DNA of 64,000 nt from a virus (IMGVR_UViG_3300032579_000010:31016-95015), one strand, 5' to 3'. Positions 41,096 through 47,754 are shown, counted from the stretch's first letter. The notes: generated from the sequence alone by a model not told the origin. Translations and numbers: made by a program.

Positions 41096-41635
41096 CTATC
41101 GAGCCTTCTCGCTAAGGTAAGCGGTGTAGAGGTCAGGGTTGCTCTGAGCAACTGACAACAGCGCAGACTCAAACGAAGGTGACGTACCGTTGGCAACAGC
41201 GGCCTTGGCAAGGTTTTCCATCTTCGAGAAAGCGTCGTCGGCGGCAACAGGAGCGTCTGAACCAACTTCGGTGAATACAGCGTTCGTCTCAGCAACAGCG
41301 TTAGCGCTGTCGAGAGCCTTAACTACTTCTGTAGCAAGAGTGCTGTCAGTCTCAGAAAGACGACGGAGAGCAGGTCCCACGATTGAAGGGTCAAGGTTTA
41401 GGTGTGACCACTGTGCTGCTTTGATTACTGCGGCTTCATCGGCACGGGCTTCACGCTCTGCGATGAGTGCTTGCTCTGAAGCGGCGGCCTTGCGGAGCGC
41501 TGCTTCTGAGTTTGCGGTTGCCTCGTCCAGCATCTTGCGGATGGCGGCGGGCATAGCCTTAATAATGTCAGCCTCACTAGCAGCCTCAGGAATAATAACT
41601 ACCTCTGGGGCAGTTACGTCTGAAGTGTTAGACAT
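41096..41635 (-). CDS. Nested scaffold protein, internal start
   Basis: An internal ATG at 41635 (MSNTSDVTAPEVVIIPE) is preceded by a perfect AAGGAGG (41641-41647) with five bases between, better than the long form's own site. The product would be a 179-residue protein with only the helical scaffold core. The arrangement recalls lambda C/Nu3, where a scaffold is made from an internal start in the same frame. Expression is inferred from the SD alone. Confidence 0.7.
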   Translation of the reverse strand: MSNTSDVTAPEVVIIPEAASEADIIKAMPAAIRKMLDEATANSEAALRKAAASEQALIAEREARADEAAVIKAAQWSHLNLDPSIVGPALRRLSETDSTLATEVVKALDSANAVAETNAVFTEVGSDAPVAADDAFSKMENLAKAAVANGTSPSFESALLSVAQSNPDLYTAYLSEKAR

Positions 41636-41989
41636 AGTTTCCTCCTTGGAAACAAAGGTTGTGAATACTTCCTCGGCGGTTGCCGATTCAGTTGCCTCGA
41701 TTTCAGTAGCCTTGTCCACTGCCGTTTCGTCAGAAACTTCTGGGACTTCTTCGGCTTCCTCAACAACCTCAACTTCAGGTGCTGATTCGGCAATGACCAG
41801 TTCCTCAGACTTTTCCAAGTCCTCAACGGGGGCTTCCACTGCTACTTCTTCGGGGCGCAGTTCGTCAAGAACCGCAGTCACATCGGTTGGGTTAGCAGAC
41901 TTCATGACGACCCAGCCTTCAGTGAGGTGAGCAGGGTGGTCTACACCGCTCGTCTCCTGAATGTTGAGGCGCACTAACTTTCGTGCCAT
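41096..41989 (-). CDS. Capsid scaffold protein, long form
   Basis: Start set at the ATG at 41989 (MARKLVRLNIQETSGVDHP), which has AAAGGAG six bases upstream; an in-frame ATG at 42016 lacks this. 297 residues: a short N-terminal domain with GVDHPAHLTEGWVVMKSA, a very acidic middle (EVEVVEEAEEVPEVSDET), a helical region (EATANSEAALRKAAASEQAL) and a C-terminal helical part. This composition is that of scaffold proteins. The N-terminal piece is often seen attached to protease/scaffold genes. A second start inside the gene is annotated separately. Confidence 0.78.
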   Translation of the reverse strand: MARKLVRLNIQETSGVDHPAHLTEGWVVMKSANPTDVTAVLDELRPEEVAVEAPVEDLEKSEELVIAESAPEVEVVEEAEEVPEVSDETAVDKATEIEATESATAEEVFTTFVSKEETMSNTSDVTAPEVVIIPEAASEADIIKAMPAAIRKMLDEATANSEAALRKAAASEQALIAEREARADEAAVIKAAQWSHLNLDPSIVGPALRRLSETDSTLATEVVKALDSANAVAETNAVFTEVGSDAPVAADDAFSKMENLAKAAVANGTSPSFESALLSVAQSNPDLYTAYLSEKAR

Positions 41990-42012
41990 GCCTTCTCCTT
42001 TACGACTTCTTG

Positions 42013-42032
42013 CCAATGGATAATCCCATTGG
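42013..42032 (-). promoter_or_regulatory. Inverted repeat in the 5' leader of the scaffold/capsid operon
   Basis: CCAATGG / CCATTGG, six-base loop, just after the predicted start of transcription and 24 bases before the ATG. It may be an operator or an mRNA structure. Confidence 0.5.
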
Positions 42033-42046
42033 TCTTGACTATCAGA

Positions 42047-42074
42047 AGCCTAAGAGAGGTTTTTTATTTGTCAA
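42047..42074 (-). promoter_or_regulatory. Promoter for the scaffold/capsid operon
   Basis: TTGACA (42069-42074), 16 bases, TAGGCT (42047-42052) on the minus strand, followed by a 7-bp perfect inverted repeat and a strong SD. Confidence 0.65.
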
Positions 42075-42095
42075 GGGTTGTTGCTTGACAGGCGA

Positions 42096-42911
42096 CTACC
42101 AAGGGTAGTTTTCCTCAACTTGGAACAGAGGGCAAATGTCCTTAAACGAACACCACTTGTCACAGAGGTTGTTCTTGTAGGCAGGAAAGTACTGTGCGTC
42201 GTACCACTGCTCAATCTTTTCCCAAGCGTCACGGACACGCTGTTCGGCGTATCGAACGTGCTCGTCGGTAACCTCGACAATGATTTCCTTGCCAAACTGG
42301 ACATACATAAGGCGGATTCGGGTCGGGCGCTCGCCCAGTACCCTTTCGCAGAGGTAGGCGTAGATTTTGGCTGGCAGGATTGCTGAATCCTTGTAGCGGT
42401 CTTGTGGAACCTTGCCAGTCTTGTAGTCCACGATTTCCAAATCACCATTGGGCATACGGTCAAGGCGGTCAAGGATTCCTCGCAGAATCCACCCACCCAT
42501 ATCCACGTCCATCGATATTTCGATACCCTCGCTGGTGATTTCCGTGGGGTTTTCCATAGCGAAGTAGGTGCGTATGTACTTGGCAACGTCGGCGGCGAGT
42601 GACTGAACACCAAGGCTGTCAAGTTCCATTTCCTCAGCGATTTCGTCGGTGACGAGGATTGGGAACTTCTCTCGCATTATCTCCATTGTCAGGTCAATAG
42701 TGCGGTCTTGTGGTGTTCCTTGCGTCAAAAGGAACATTTCCTCAAGGATTTCGTGGAAGATGGTTCCTCGGTACGTTGCCATTTTCTTTTTCTCAGGCAA
42801 ACGCTGTACCGTGGTGTATTGGTACTGCCGTGGGCACGTCTCAATCTGATTGACACGGCTTGGTGATACGCCGTAGGGCTTTTCTCCTAAGGTAACGGGA
42901 GTACTGGACAT
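42096..42911 (-). CDS. RecB/Cas4-like PD-(D/E)XK exonuclease
   Basis: 271 residues. Nuclease motifs: H53 (GTIFHEILEEM), D148 (GILDRLDR), and E159...D162-Y-K164 (LEIVDYKTGK). Cysteines C26, C250, C254 and C260 (ETCPRQYQY; LCDKWCSFKDIC) form a probable Fe-S cluster as in Cas4 and AddB. The family degrades or resects DNA ends; in phages it is tied to recombination and host DNA degradation. A TTGTTA-N17-TAGAGT promoter ends eight bases before the ATG, and no SD is seen, so the mRNA may be leaderless. Confidence 0.87.
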   Translation of the reverse strand: MSSTPVTLGEKPYGVSPSRVNQIETCPRQYQYTTVQRLPEKKKMATYRGTIFHEILEEMFLLTQGTPQDRTIDLTMEIMREKFPILVTDEIAEEMELDSLGVQSLAADVAKYIRTYFAMENPTEITSEGIEISMDVDMGGWILRGILDRLDRMPNGDLEIVDYKTGKVPQDRYKDSAILPAKIYAYLCERVLGERPTRIRLMYVQFGKEIIVEVTDEHVRYAEQRVRDAWEKIEQWYDAQYFPAYKNNLCDKWCSFKDICPLFQVEENYPW

Positions 42912-42919
42912 AGTTCTAC

Positions 42920-42948
42920 ACTCTAGTAGATAGGTGTGACAATAACAA
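42920..42948 (-). promoter_or_regulatory. Promoter for the RecB/Cas4-like nuclease, probably leaderless
   Basis: TTGTTA (42943-42948), 17 bases, TAGAGT (42920-42925); eight bases to the ATG and no SD, so transcription probably starts at the A of ATG. Confidence 0.55.
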
Positions 42949-42955
42949 GGTTCGT

Positions 42956-43222
42956 TTAGAACAATGTTTGGAACTTGTTGTATTCCCGTGACTTGCGCAA
43001 CAACTTGTTGATTTTCTCGGCAAGGTCAGTAGCCGAGTCTGCGTCACGAGTGAATACGCTGAAGTCCTGCATTGGGGCAATCAATCCACCGACGTTCTCA
43101 CGGCGGATAATGCGCAGTTCAGCACTGTCCTTGTCAGCAAAAACAACGTACTCATACGAGTCGTCTCTTGCTTCGAGGATACCCAGTTCCTTGGCTACCC
43201 ACTTAAGGCGACGGCGAAACAT
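42956..43222 (-). CDS. Small conserved-looking hypothetical protein
   Basis: 88 residues: FRRRLKWVAKELGILEARDD, then a short beta sheet (YEYVVFADKDSAELRIIRRE) and a C-terminal helix (DSATDLAEKINKLLRKSREY). No family recognised. Overlaps the previous gene by one base. Confidence 0.5.
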   Translation of the reverse strand: MFRRRLKWVAKELGILEARDDSYEYVVFADKDSAELRIIRRENVGGLIAPMQDFSVFTRDADSATDLAEKINKLLRKSREYNKFQTLF

Positions 43223-43461
43223 TAGTTAGTGCCGTCAGCGTACTGAACTAGGTGGCTAAAAGGCTCAAGAGACTCAACCTTCGCCTTTAGTTCGGCGTTG
43301 TCCTTGGTCAGCGTTTCGTTCTCGTTAGCCAGTTGGCGCAAAGTGTCACGCTGTTGAAGGGCAATGCTGATTAAGGCTTGAACGTCACTAGAACTAGGCT
43401 CTGCGCCTTGTCCAACTTCCATCCAAATCTTTTCCGATAACTCATCAAGTGTTTTGGTCAT
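43222..43461 (-). CDS. Small coiled-coil protein
   Basis: 79 residues with a heptad region (DTLRQLANENETLTKDNAEL, KAKVESLE). Likely helical oligomer. AGGAGTTCACC precedes the ATG. Upstream lies a GGGGTATGCTA box (43501-43511), possibly a promoter. Function unknown. Confidence 0.5.
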   Translation of the reverse strand: MTKTLDELSEKIWMEVGQGAEPSSSDVQALISIALQQRDTLRQLANENETLTKDNAELKAKVESLEPFSHLVQYADGTN

Positions 43462-43525
43462 GGTGAACTCCTACGGTAGTGGGGTTACTATCCACAAGTT
43501 TAGCATACCCCTGTAAATAACTCAA

Positions 43526-43903
43526 CTATTCGTAGAACCTAAGCCAAGTTTCGGGATTTTCAGGGTCTGGCTTGTATTCCTTTTCGGTCTTATGCTCGCA
43601 AAAAACGCAGATAACACTGAGGATTGAACCGTTATTGCTTGAAACTCGCCAGTCGTGGGAGCAAAGGTGTGGTAAAGCGCCCTTCACCACTTGTACGGTG
43701 CGGTGAGAGGCAGGGTCTTTGGTCAGATAGCCCTGATAGACCATTCGGTCTAGGTGCTCTTGGACAGTGGCTGGCGAACTGAGGTTAACGGCTTTAGCAA
43801 TCTCACGGACAGTCGGCCCACGCTGGTAGGTTTCCCAACACCACTGAATGTAGCGGTAAATGTTCTCGTATGTCTTTTGGCTGGTGCCTATCCGATAACG
43901 CAT
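43526..43903 (-). CDS. LexA-type winged-helix protein with C-terminal Cys cluster
   Basis: 125 residues. Residues about 12-70 form a LexA-type DNA-binding winged helix (IYRYIQWCWETYQRGPTVRE, IAKAVNLSSPATVQEHLDRM, GYLTKDPASHRTVQV). The C-terminus has C-x-H ... C-x2-C-x-H (LCSHDW, VICVFCEHKT), a likely zinc site. There is no peptidase domain, so it is not a self-cleaving repressor. An extended -10 TGCTATACT ends seven bases before the ATG with no SD, suggesting leaderless expression. Probably a transcriptional regulator. Confidence 0.8.
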   Translation of the reverse strand: MRYRIGTSQKTYENIYRYIQWCWETYQRGPTVREIAKAVNLSSPATVQEHLDRMVYQGYLTKDPASHRTVQVVKGALPHLCSHDWRVSSNNGSILSVICVFCEHKTEKEYKPDPENPETWLRFYE

Positions 43904-43910
43904 AAACCCC

Positions 43911-43919
43911 AGTATAGCA
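43911..43919 (-). promoter_or_regulatory. Extended -10 promoter of the LexA-like gene
   Basis: TGCTATACT followed by seven bases and the ATG. No SD. Suggests leaderless mRNA. Confidence 0.5.
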
Positions 43920-43921
43920 GG

Positions 43922-44446
43922 TTAGACTTCCATTACCCCGACGGTTCCGTCGCTACCGTCAAAGAACTGACCGCCAGTTCCCGTGGCATTGGTGGTCGAA
44001 GCGAAGGTGAAGGTGCTCGGACCAGTCACAGTGACAGCAAAGTCGCCGTTGAAGTTAGAGTTGCTGTTCCCGATAATCTGAACTATGTCGCCGTTCTCAA
44101 CGTTTTGGAATGGCGTAGAGGCGGTCACCGTAGCAGTCGTACCGTTGCCGACAATGTTGGTAATCCACACTGGATAGATTTCGCAGTAGGCGTTAATGGC
44201 ACCTGTGTACGTCTGAGTGGTGAAGGTGTCGCCCGGAAGCAGAAGTACGCCTGAGTCGTCGGTGGCAGTTCCGCCAAGCGACAGGTAAATGCGTGAAGCG
44301 TCCGAAGTGTTGCTGACCCAAGCCTGAAGGCGGTTGGGATTAGAGGCAAGTACGTTCGTGCTGGTGTTGGTGACCGTAGTCATCGAGTTTGTGACGTTGG
44401 CTACCGAGGCTTGGAAGTTTTCAGTGCGCTCTACATAACTTGCCAT
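43922..44446 (-). CDS. Putative virion protein, beta-rich
   Basis: 174 residues, Thr/Ser/Asn-rich: ASNPNRLQAWVSNTSDASRI, YLSLGGTATDDSGVLLLPGD and a C-terminal repeat-like part (VTGPSTFTFASTTNATGTGG). The central block resembles phage structural proteins that decorate head or tail. Preceded by AAGGAGAACACA. A GGGGTAGGATT box (44480-44490) upstream may be its promoter. Family not recognised. Confidence 0.55.
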   Translation of the reverse strand: MASYVERTENFQASVANVTNSMTTVTNTSTNVLASNPNRLQAWVSNTSDASRIYLSLGGTATDDSGVLLLPGDTFTTQTYTGAINAYCEIYPVWITNIVGNGTTATVTASTPFQNVENGDIVQIIGNSNSNFNGDFAVTVTGPSTFTFASTTNATGTGGQFFDGSDGTVGVMEV

Positions 44447-44479
44447 TGTGTTCTCCTTGTCGGGATTTAGAACTGAACC

Positions 44480-44490
44480 AATCCTACCCC
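44480..44490 (-). promoter_or_regulatory. GGGGTAGGATT element
   Basis: Variant of the 13-mer in the region before the 174-residue structural gene; it is followed by an SD. Confidence 0.4.
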
Positions 44491-44510
44491 ACTATTTTTT
44501 CACTAGACGC

Positions 44511-44539
44511 TTGACAAGGGTTTTGTTTCCCACTAGACT
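44511..44539 (+). promoter_or_regulatory. Promoter for the small RNA (TTGACA-N17-TAGACT)
   Basis: The -35 matches 6/6 of TTGACA. The -10 TAGACT matches 4/6 of TATAAT and fits the actinobacterial TAnnnT. Spacing is exactly 17. It points right, against all neighbouring genes. Confidence 0.6.
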
Positions 44540-44557
44540 CACGCTCGTTCTTGGGAT

Positions 44558-44575
44558 TTGCTGGACACAACGCCT
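44558..44575. repeat. 18-bp repeat, copy 1 (inside the small RNA)
   Basis: TTGCTGGACACAACGCCT, identical to 47677-47694, 3.1 kb away. No other copy was noticed. Confidence 0.75.
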
Positions 44576-44582
44576 AGAACTC

Positions 44583-44623
44583 CTAAATCCCGTTCGCTGG
44601 AAGGCGGCGGGATTTAGTCTTTT
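44583..44623 (+). terminator. Rho-independent terminator of the small RNA
   Basis: Stem CTAAATCCCG (44583-44592) with CGGGATTTAG (44608-44617), no mismatch, then TCTTTT. On the minus strand the same hairpin has no T-run, so it acts only rightward. Confidence 0.6.
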
Positions 44624-45104
44624 ACAGGTGAGCCTTGATTCGTTCCTTTTTGGGCAAGTGGTCGAGGATAGTCCTACCGTCTAGGTGGTCAATCTCGTGT
44701 TGGAAGATACAGGCTTCTATGCCTGTCGCTTCTTTTTCCACCACATTACCTTTTAGGTCAAGCCCTAAAAGGTGGACGGTTTCGTGACGGGTGATGTTAA
44801 ATCCCTTGCCCGGTATGGATAGGCAACCTTCGTGACCGACCTGAGCACCAGACCAGCCAACAATGCGTGGGTTAATAACAGCACGAAGCACTTTGTCGTT
44901 CATTTCATAGACAAAAATGCGCTGGCTGATGCCGACCTGATTAGCCGCTAAGCCAACTCCACCGAGGCGGTACATAACTTCGCCCATACGGGCAACAAGA
45001 GAAACCGTCTCGCCGTTGATTTCACCAATGTCCTTCGTTGGGATAGAAAGGCACGGGTCGGGGATAGTGCGTATGTCAAGCAAAATCGCTGAAGGTGTTG
45101 TCAT
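44622..45104 (-). CDS. def: Peptide deformylase
   Basis: Start taken at the ATG at 45104 (MTTPSAILLDIRTIPDPCLS), giving 160 residues, the usual length; an upstream in-frame start would overlap the coiled-coil gene by 65 bases. All three family motifs are intact: GVGLAANQVG, EGCLSIP and QHEIDHLDG with Cys and two His for the metal and the catalytic Glu. It removes N-terminal formyl groups from nascent proteins. Phage versions are known and can act on phage or plastid proteins in cyanophages; here the benefit is unclear. Confidence 0.92.
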   Translation of the reverse strand: MTTPSAILLDIRTIPDPCLSIPTKDIGEINGETVSLVARMGEVMYRLGGVGLAANQVGISQRIFVYEMNDKVLRAVINPRIVGWSGAQVGHEGCLSIPGKGFNITRHETVHLLGLDLKGNVVEKEATGIEACIFQHEIDHLDGRTILDHLPKKERIKAHL

Positions 45105-45378
45105 AGTCTGAACGTATTTCCGCAAACAACGCTTCGACAAAATCGTTCAAGTCGGGGATTTCACTCTGGTGAGCAAAGAGGCGACCAGCGGCAGTGGCGA
45201 AGGCAAAAGAGAAAAGACTGCGTTCTAACTTCAGTTCGTCAATGGCGTTCTTTTGTTCCTTAGCGCCGATAGTCAGTAAGTCTTGCATTTTCACCATTGA
45301 GTTGAGCGAGGTTTGCGTCAACTCCAACTTCTCTTTCGTTGTAGCGAGTTCTTGCTTCAAATCTGATTTACGAGTCAT
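45076..45378 (-). CDS. Coiled-coil hypothetical protein
   Basis: 100 residues, Lys/Glu-rich heptads in the first half (LKQELATTKEKLELTQTSL) and a hydrophobic/aromatic second half (ERSLFSFAFATAAGRLFAH). ATGA overlap with the small gene before and a 29-base overlap with def. Function unknown. Confidence 0.5.
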   Translation of the reverse strand: MTRKSDLKQELATTKEKLELTQTSLNSMVKMQDLLTIGAKEQKNAIDELKLERSLFSFAFATAAGRLFAHQSEIPDLNDFVEALFAEIRSDYDNTFSDFA

Positions 45379-45533
45379 TGGTCACGGTACTTTTCTGGCA
45401 CTTGCCCCTTATAGGGTGTGCCGTTGTATTCGGAAGTAAAAGGAAACTTTGCACCACAACTTGCGCAATACACAAAGGTCTTTGCCCCAGCGTTCATTAG
45501 CGTCCAGTTGTGGCGTGGGCACTTGCTAGCCAT
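45375..45533 (-). CDS. 52-residue zinc-ribbon-like protein
   Basis: ATG at 45533 to TGA at 45375-45377. The product has C-x2-H in MASKCPRH and C-x2-C in VYCASCGAKF, a small zinc-ribbon pattern, then a Tyr/Pro-rich end. Its stop overlaps the ATG of the coiled-coil gene (ATGA), and its start overlaps the end of the upstream gene, so it fills an otherwise empty slot in a coupled series. Confidence 0.65.
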   Translation of the reverse strand: MASKCPRHNWTLMNAGAKTFVYCASCGAKFPFTSEYNGTPYKGQVPEKYRDQ

Positions 45534-45723
45534 TTTCACTACTTTCTTCATCACTCAAAATGTGATTAACGATTGTATCCGCTAGGCGACGCAGTTGGTC
45601 TTTGGTGTCAAGGTCGGGCGTAATGAATACGCCGTAGTAACTACCGTCGTCGTCTTGATACCCCTTGTAGTACCACCCGTTGTGGTTCCAAAGGTCTACC
45701 AGTGTCTTTTGGTGATTATCCAC
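45526..45723 (-). CDS. 65-residue hypothetical protein
   Basis: GTG start at 45723. Aromatic, acidic sequence (LWNHNGWYYKGYQDDDGSYY) followed by a helix (DQLRRLADTIVNHILSDE). Overlaps neighbours on both sides. Family unknown. Confidence 0.5.
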   Translation of the reverse strand: MDNHQKTLVDLWNHNGWYYKGYQDDDGSYYGVFITPDLDTKDQLRRLADTIVNHILSDEESSENG

Positions 45724-45877
45724 GACGGAATAGTTTGCGCTGTGCTGGCTCTGGCTTGGTCGTCTCTGCCTTTTCGTAAGCCTGTAGTTCGGGCGAGTTG
45801 TTACCTGCCGTTACTGGCTTATGGGCTTTGGCTTGCTCTTGTGCCTTCTGACGAAGGGCTGGTACACGCTTGGGCAT
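45716..45877 (-). CDS. 53-residue basic, probably disordered protein
   Basis: ATG at 45877 shares one base with the methyltransferase stop (TAATG) and the frame ends at TAA 45716-45718, eight bases into the next gene. The sequence is Lys/Arg/Gln/Ala-rich (RQKAQEQAKAHKPVTAG; ETTKPEPAQRKLFRRG). Coupling on both sides is the main support. Confidence 0.5.
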   Translation of the reverse strand: MPKRVPALRQKAQEQAKAHKPVTAGNNSPELQAYEKAETTKPEPAQRKLFRRG

Positions 45878-46956
45878 TACATAACCTCCACTTGGTTAAA
45901 CATTGGTGCGTCATCGCTAATCCTACACCGTGCGATTTCACCATACTCAGGGTTGAGTTCGGTTCCGATGTAGTTTCTCCCGTGACGCAAGGCGACAACG
46001 GCGACTGTTCCACTGCCCGTAAATGGGTCGAGAACAGTATCGCCTTCTGCTGAACCTGACAGGACGCTGGGTTCAACCAATGCTTCTGGCATCACGGCGA
46101 AGTGAGCGCCCTTAAACGGCTTGGTGGCGATAGTCCATACGTCACGCTTGTTGCGCTTCTCGTAAGACTTCTCAAGACCTGAGTGTGGCTGTAGTCCTGA
46201 GCCTTCATTGTGGTACTTTCCACCACTTCGGTCACGAGTTCCCCAGTCTTGCGCTGGTTCCTTGATTGCCTCGTTGTCGAAGTAATAGTGCTGAGACTTG
46301 CTTAACAAGAAAACGTATTCGTGGCTCTTGGTGCAACGGTCACGAACGCTCTCTGGCATTGGATTTGGCTTTGCCCAGATAATGTCTTGGCGCAAGTACC
46401 AACCGTCGGCTCGTAGGGCAAAGGCGAGCATCCATGGAATACCCATTAGGTCTTTTGGCTTCAGTCCTTGCGGTACTTTGCCTGAGGCGCTGGTGTGTTC
46501 CATATTGCGCTCGTCGTTTTCAGCACCCAAGTTTCCTGCCGGACCTTTTCCCGACCCTGAGTAACTGTCGCCAATGTTCAGCCAGACTGTTCCGTCGTCA
46601 GTAAGGATTCGGCGGATTTCCCTAAAGACCTCGACCATACTTTCGACATACTGCTCTGGTGATTCCTCTAAGCCGAGTTGCTCGTCAATGCGGACTGCGC
46701 CACACTTTGGACACTCAGACTTGTAGATAGCGTCACCAACGGTCAGCAATGGATTCTTGTGACCAGTAATGGTTGCGTCGCTTTTCTTGCTGTCTCGCTT
46801 GTGCGAACACTCTGGGTCACCACCTTCCCAATCGCCAGTTCCGTAGTCACGGAGTCCGTAATACGGCGGTGAGGTGATACACGTCCTTGCGGTTCCGTCG
46901 GGGATTTCGGCTAACCGTTTCCTAACGTCACCAATCAGTATCTTTGCTTCGGGCAT
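45877..46956 (-). CDS. DNA methyltransferase, beta class (N4-cytosine or N6-adenine)
   Basis: 359 residues. Catalytic motif SPPYYG at 29-34 comes before the SAM-binding motif (VLDPFTGSGTVAVVALRHGR) near the C-terminus, the beta-class order. SPPY is typical of m4C enzymes but also occurs in some m6A enzymes. A C-x2-C pair (ECPKCG) may bind zinc. No restriction enzyme neighbour is seen, so it is an orphan methylase, likely protecting phage DNA or marking it. The recognition site cannot be read from sequence. The nearby DUF1599 gene also points to DNA modification. Confidence 0.9.
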   Translation of the reverse strand: MPEAKILIGDVRKRLAEIPDGTARTCITSPPYYGLRDYGTGDWEGGDPECSHKRDSKKSDATITGHKNPLLTVGDAIYKSECPKCGAVRIDEQLGLEESPEQYVESMVEVFREIRRILTDDGTVWLNIGDSYSGSGKGPAGNLGAENDERNMEHTSASGKVPQGLKPKDLMGIPWMLAFALRADGWYLRQDIIWAKPNPMPESVRDRCTKSHEYVFLLSKSQHYYFDNEAIKEPAQDWGTRDRSGGKYHNEGSGLQPHSGLEKSYEKRNKRDVWTIATKPFKGAHFAVMPEALVEPSVLSGSAEGDTVLDPFTGSGTVAVVALRHGRNYIGTELNPEYGEIARCRISDDAPMFNQVEVM

Positions 46957-46992
46957 AAACCCTACGTTAGCAAAAATGGAAGGGCGAGTGTT

Positions 46993-47628
46993 TTATTCTC
47001 CTACACAACCGTCTTGCCACTCAGGGGCGAAACCGTGGTTGTAGTTGTAGAACCAAACTGCCACTGCTGATTGTTGCTGTGGCGTGGCTAAGTTCGCACT
47101 GGTCGTCTCAATACCAACGTGACTTGCGCCAAATGCCCATAGGTAAGGCAAGAACTGGTACAGACCCTGCGCACCTGAGTACTGGTTGGTGTCGTTGGGG
47201 TGATTTCGACTTTCCGCATAGCGAATACAGGCAAACGTGCTCTGAACGGACAACGGCAACGTGTGGGTTGGGTCGTCTGATGTTGGCTCATATGCCGTTG
47301 GGTCATACGTCCACGTCCACCAAAGAGGCTCACCGATTTGGTAAGTGCTCGTGGTGACCGAGTGTGGGCGGATAGTCTCACTAACCACAGGGCGACCCTT
47401 AATAGTCTCAGGCAGGTGCGCCAGCGTGGTCGTGGTTACCGACGAAGCAAACGGCATTGAGTCTGAGTAGGACGTTAGAAGTGCCTTTTGGTTAGCCGTC
47501 AAAACGGTAGTCGTCGTCGTTGGTGATACGACGGAACTCGCTATGGTCGAGGCTGGGGATACGGCGTGGGAAACCAAGCCGACTGTTGTGGCGAGGGCTA
47601 ATGTTGCCCCTCGCACTAGACCCCTCAC
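46993..47628 (-). CDS. Rpf/transglycosylase-like lysin with signal peptide
   Basis: 211 residues, GTG start at 47628 with AAAGGACGG upstream. N-terminal signal peptide (GLVRGATLALATTVGLVSHA), a Ser/Thr-rich linker, and a C-terminal transglycosylase-like domain: FACIRYAESRNHPNDTNQ with the presumed catalytic Glu, YSGAQGLYQFLPYLW, WFYNYNHGFAPEWQDGC. The two Cys flank the domain as in actinobacterial resuscitation-promoting factors. Expected to cut peptidoglycan during lysis or entry. A 12-codon leader ORF and an 18-base element lie just upstream. Confidence 0.82.
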   Translation of the reverse strand: MRGLVRGATLALATTVGLVSHAVSPASTIASSVVSPTTTTTVLTANQKALLTSYSDSMPFASSVTTTTLAHLPETIKGRPVVSETIRPHSVTTSTYQIGEPLWWTWTYDPTAYEPTSDDPTHTLPLSVQSTFACIRYAESRNHPNDTNQYSGAQGLYQFLPYLWAFGASHVGIETTSANLATPQQQSAVAVWFYNYNHGFAPEWQDGCVGE

Positions 47629-47638
47629 TGACCGTCCT

Positions 47639-47677
47639 TTAACGAGGGATAGGACGTACTGCTCTTAATGCTGACAT
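47639..47677 (-). CDS. 12-codon leader ORF upstream of the lysin
   Basis: ATG at 47677 to TAA at 47639, coding MSALRAVRPIPR, ending ten bases before the lysin GTG. AAAGGAGG lies 14 bases before the ATG, and the 18-base element AGGCGTTGTGTCCAGCAA sits between them. It may couple translation into the lysin gene or be a regulatory uORF; it could also be chance, given its length. Confidence 0.4.
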   Translation of the reverse strand: MSALRAVRPIPR

Positions 47678-47694
47678 TGCTGGACACAACGCCT
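47677..47694. repeat. 18-bp repeat, copy 2 (lysin leader)
   Basis: TTGCTGGACACAACGCCT. On the minus strand it lies between AAAGGAGG and the leader ATG. Confidence 0.75.
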
Positions 47695-47718
47695 CCTTTG
47701 GTTACCCATTGGGGGATA

Positions 47719-47744
47719 CAAAAGGTTACCCGAAGGTGACACCT
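47719..47744 (-). terminator. UUCG-loop terminator after the 1026-residue protein gene
   Basis: Minus strand: AGGTGTCACC TTCG GGTAACCT, then TTTTG. The C(UUCG)G tetraloop is very stable. Partial readthrough into the lysin region would be possible. Confidence 0.6.
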
Positions 47745-47754
47745 AAAGCAAGTG

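Larger units (their letters stand above)
44546..44623 (+). ncRNA. Candidate plus-strand small RNA opposite to all genes
   Basis: On the plus strand, TTGACA (44511-44516), a 17-base spacer and TAGACT (44534-44539) form a near-perfect promoter. About 80 bases downstream, a 10-bp perfect stem CTAAATCCCG / CGGGATTTAG with a 15-base loop (44583-44617) is followed by TCTTTT. The resulting RNA would be about 78 nt, with no coding potential, between def and a structural gene. It contains TTGCTGGACACAACGCCT, complementary to the leader of the lysin mRNA. No RNA data support this yet. Confidence 0.6.

Noticed and set aside
45104-45140. Longer deformylase N-terminus from 45140
   Set aside because: The family begins close to the ATG at 45104; the extra 12 residues would be atypical and overlap the previous gene further.
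47677-47694. Lysin start at the ATG at 47677
   Set aside because: That frame stops after 12 codons; the lysin frame starts at the GTG at 47628 and has its own SD.
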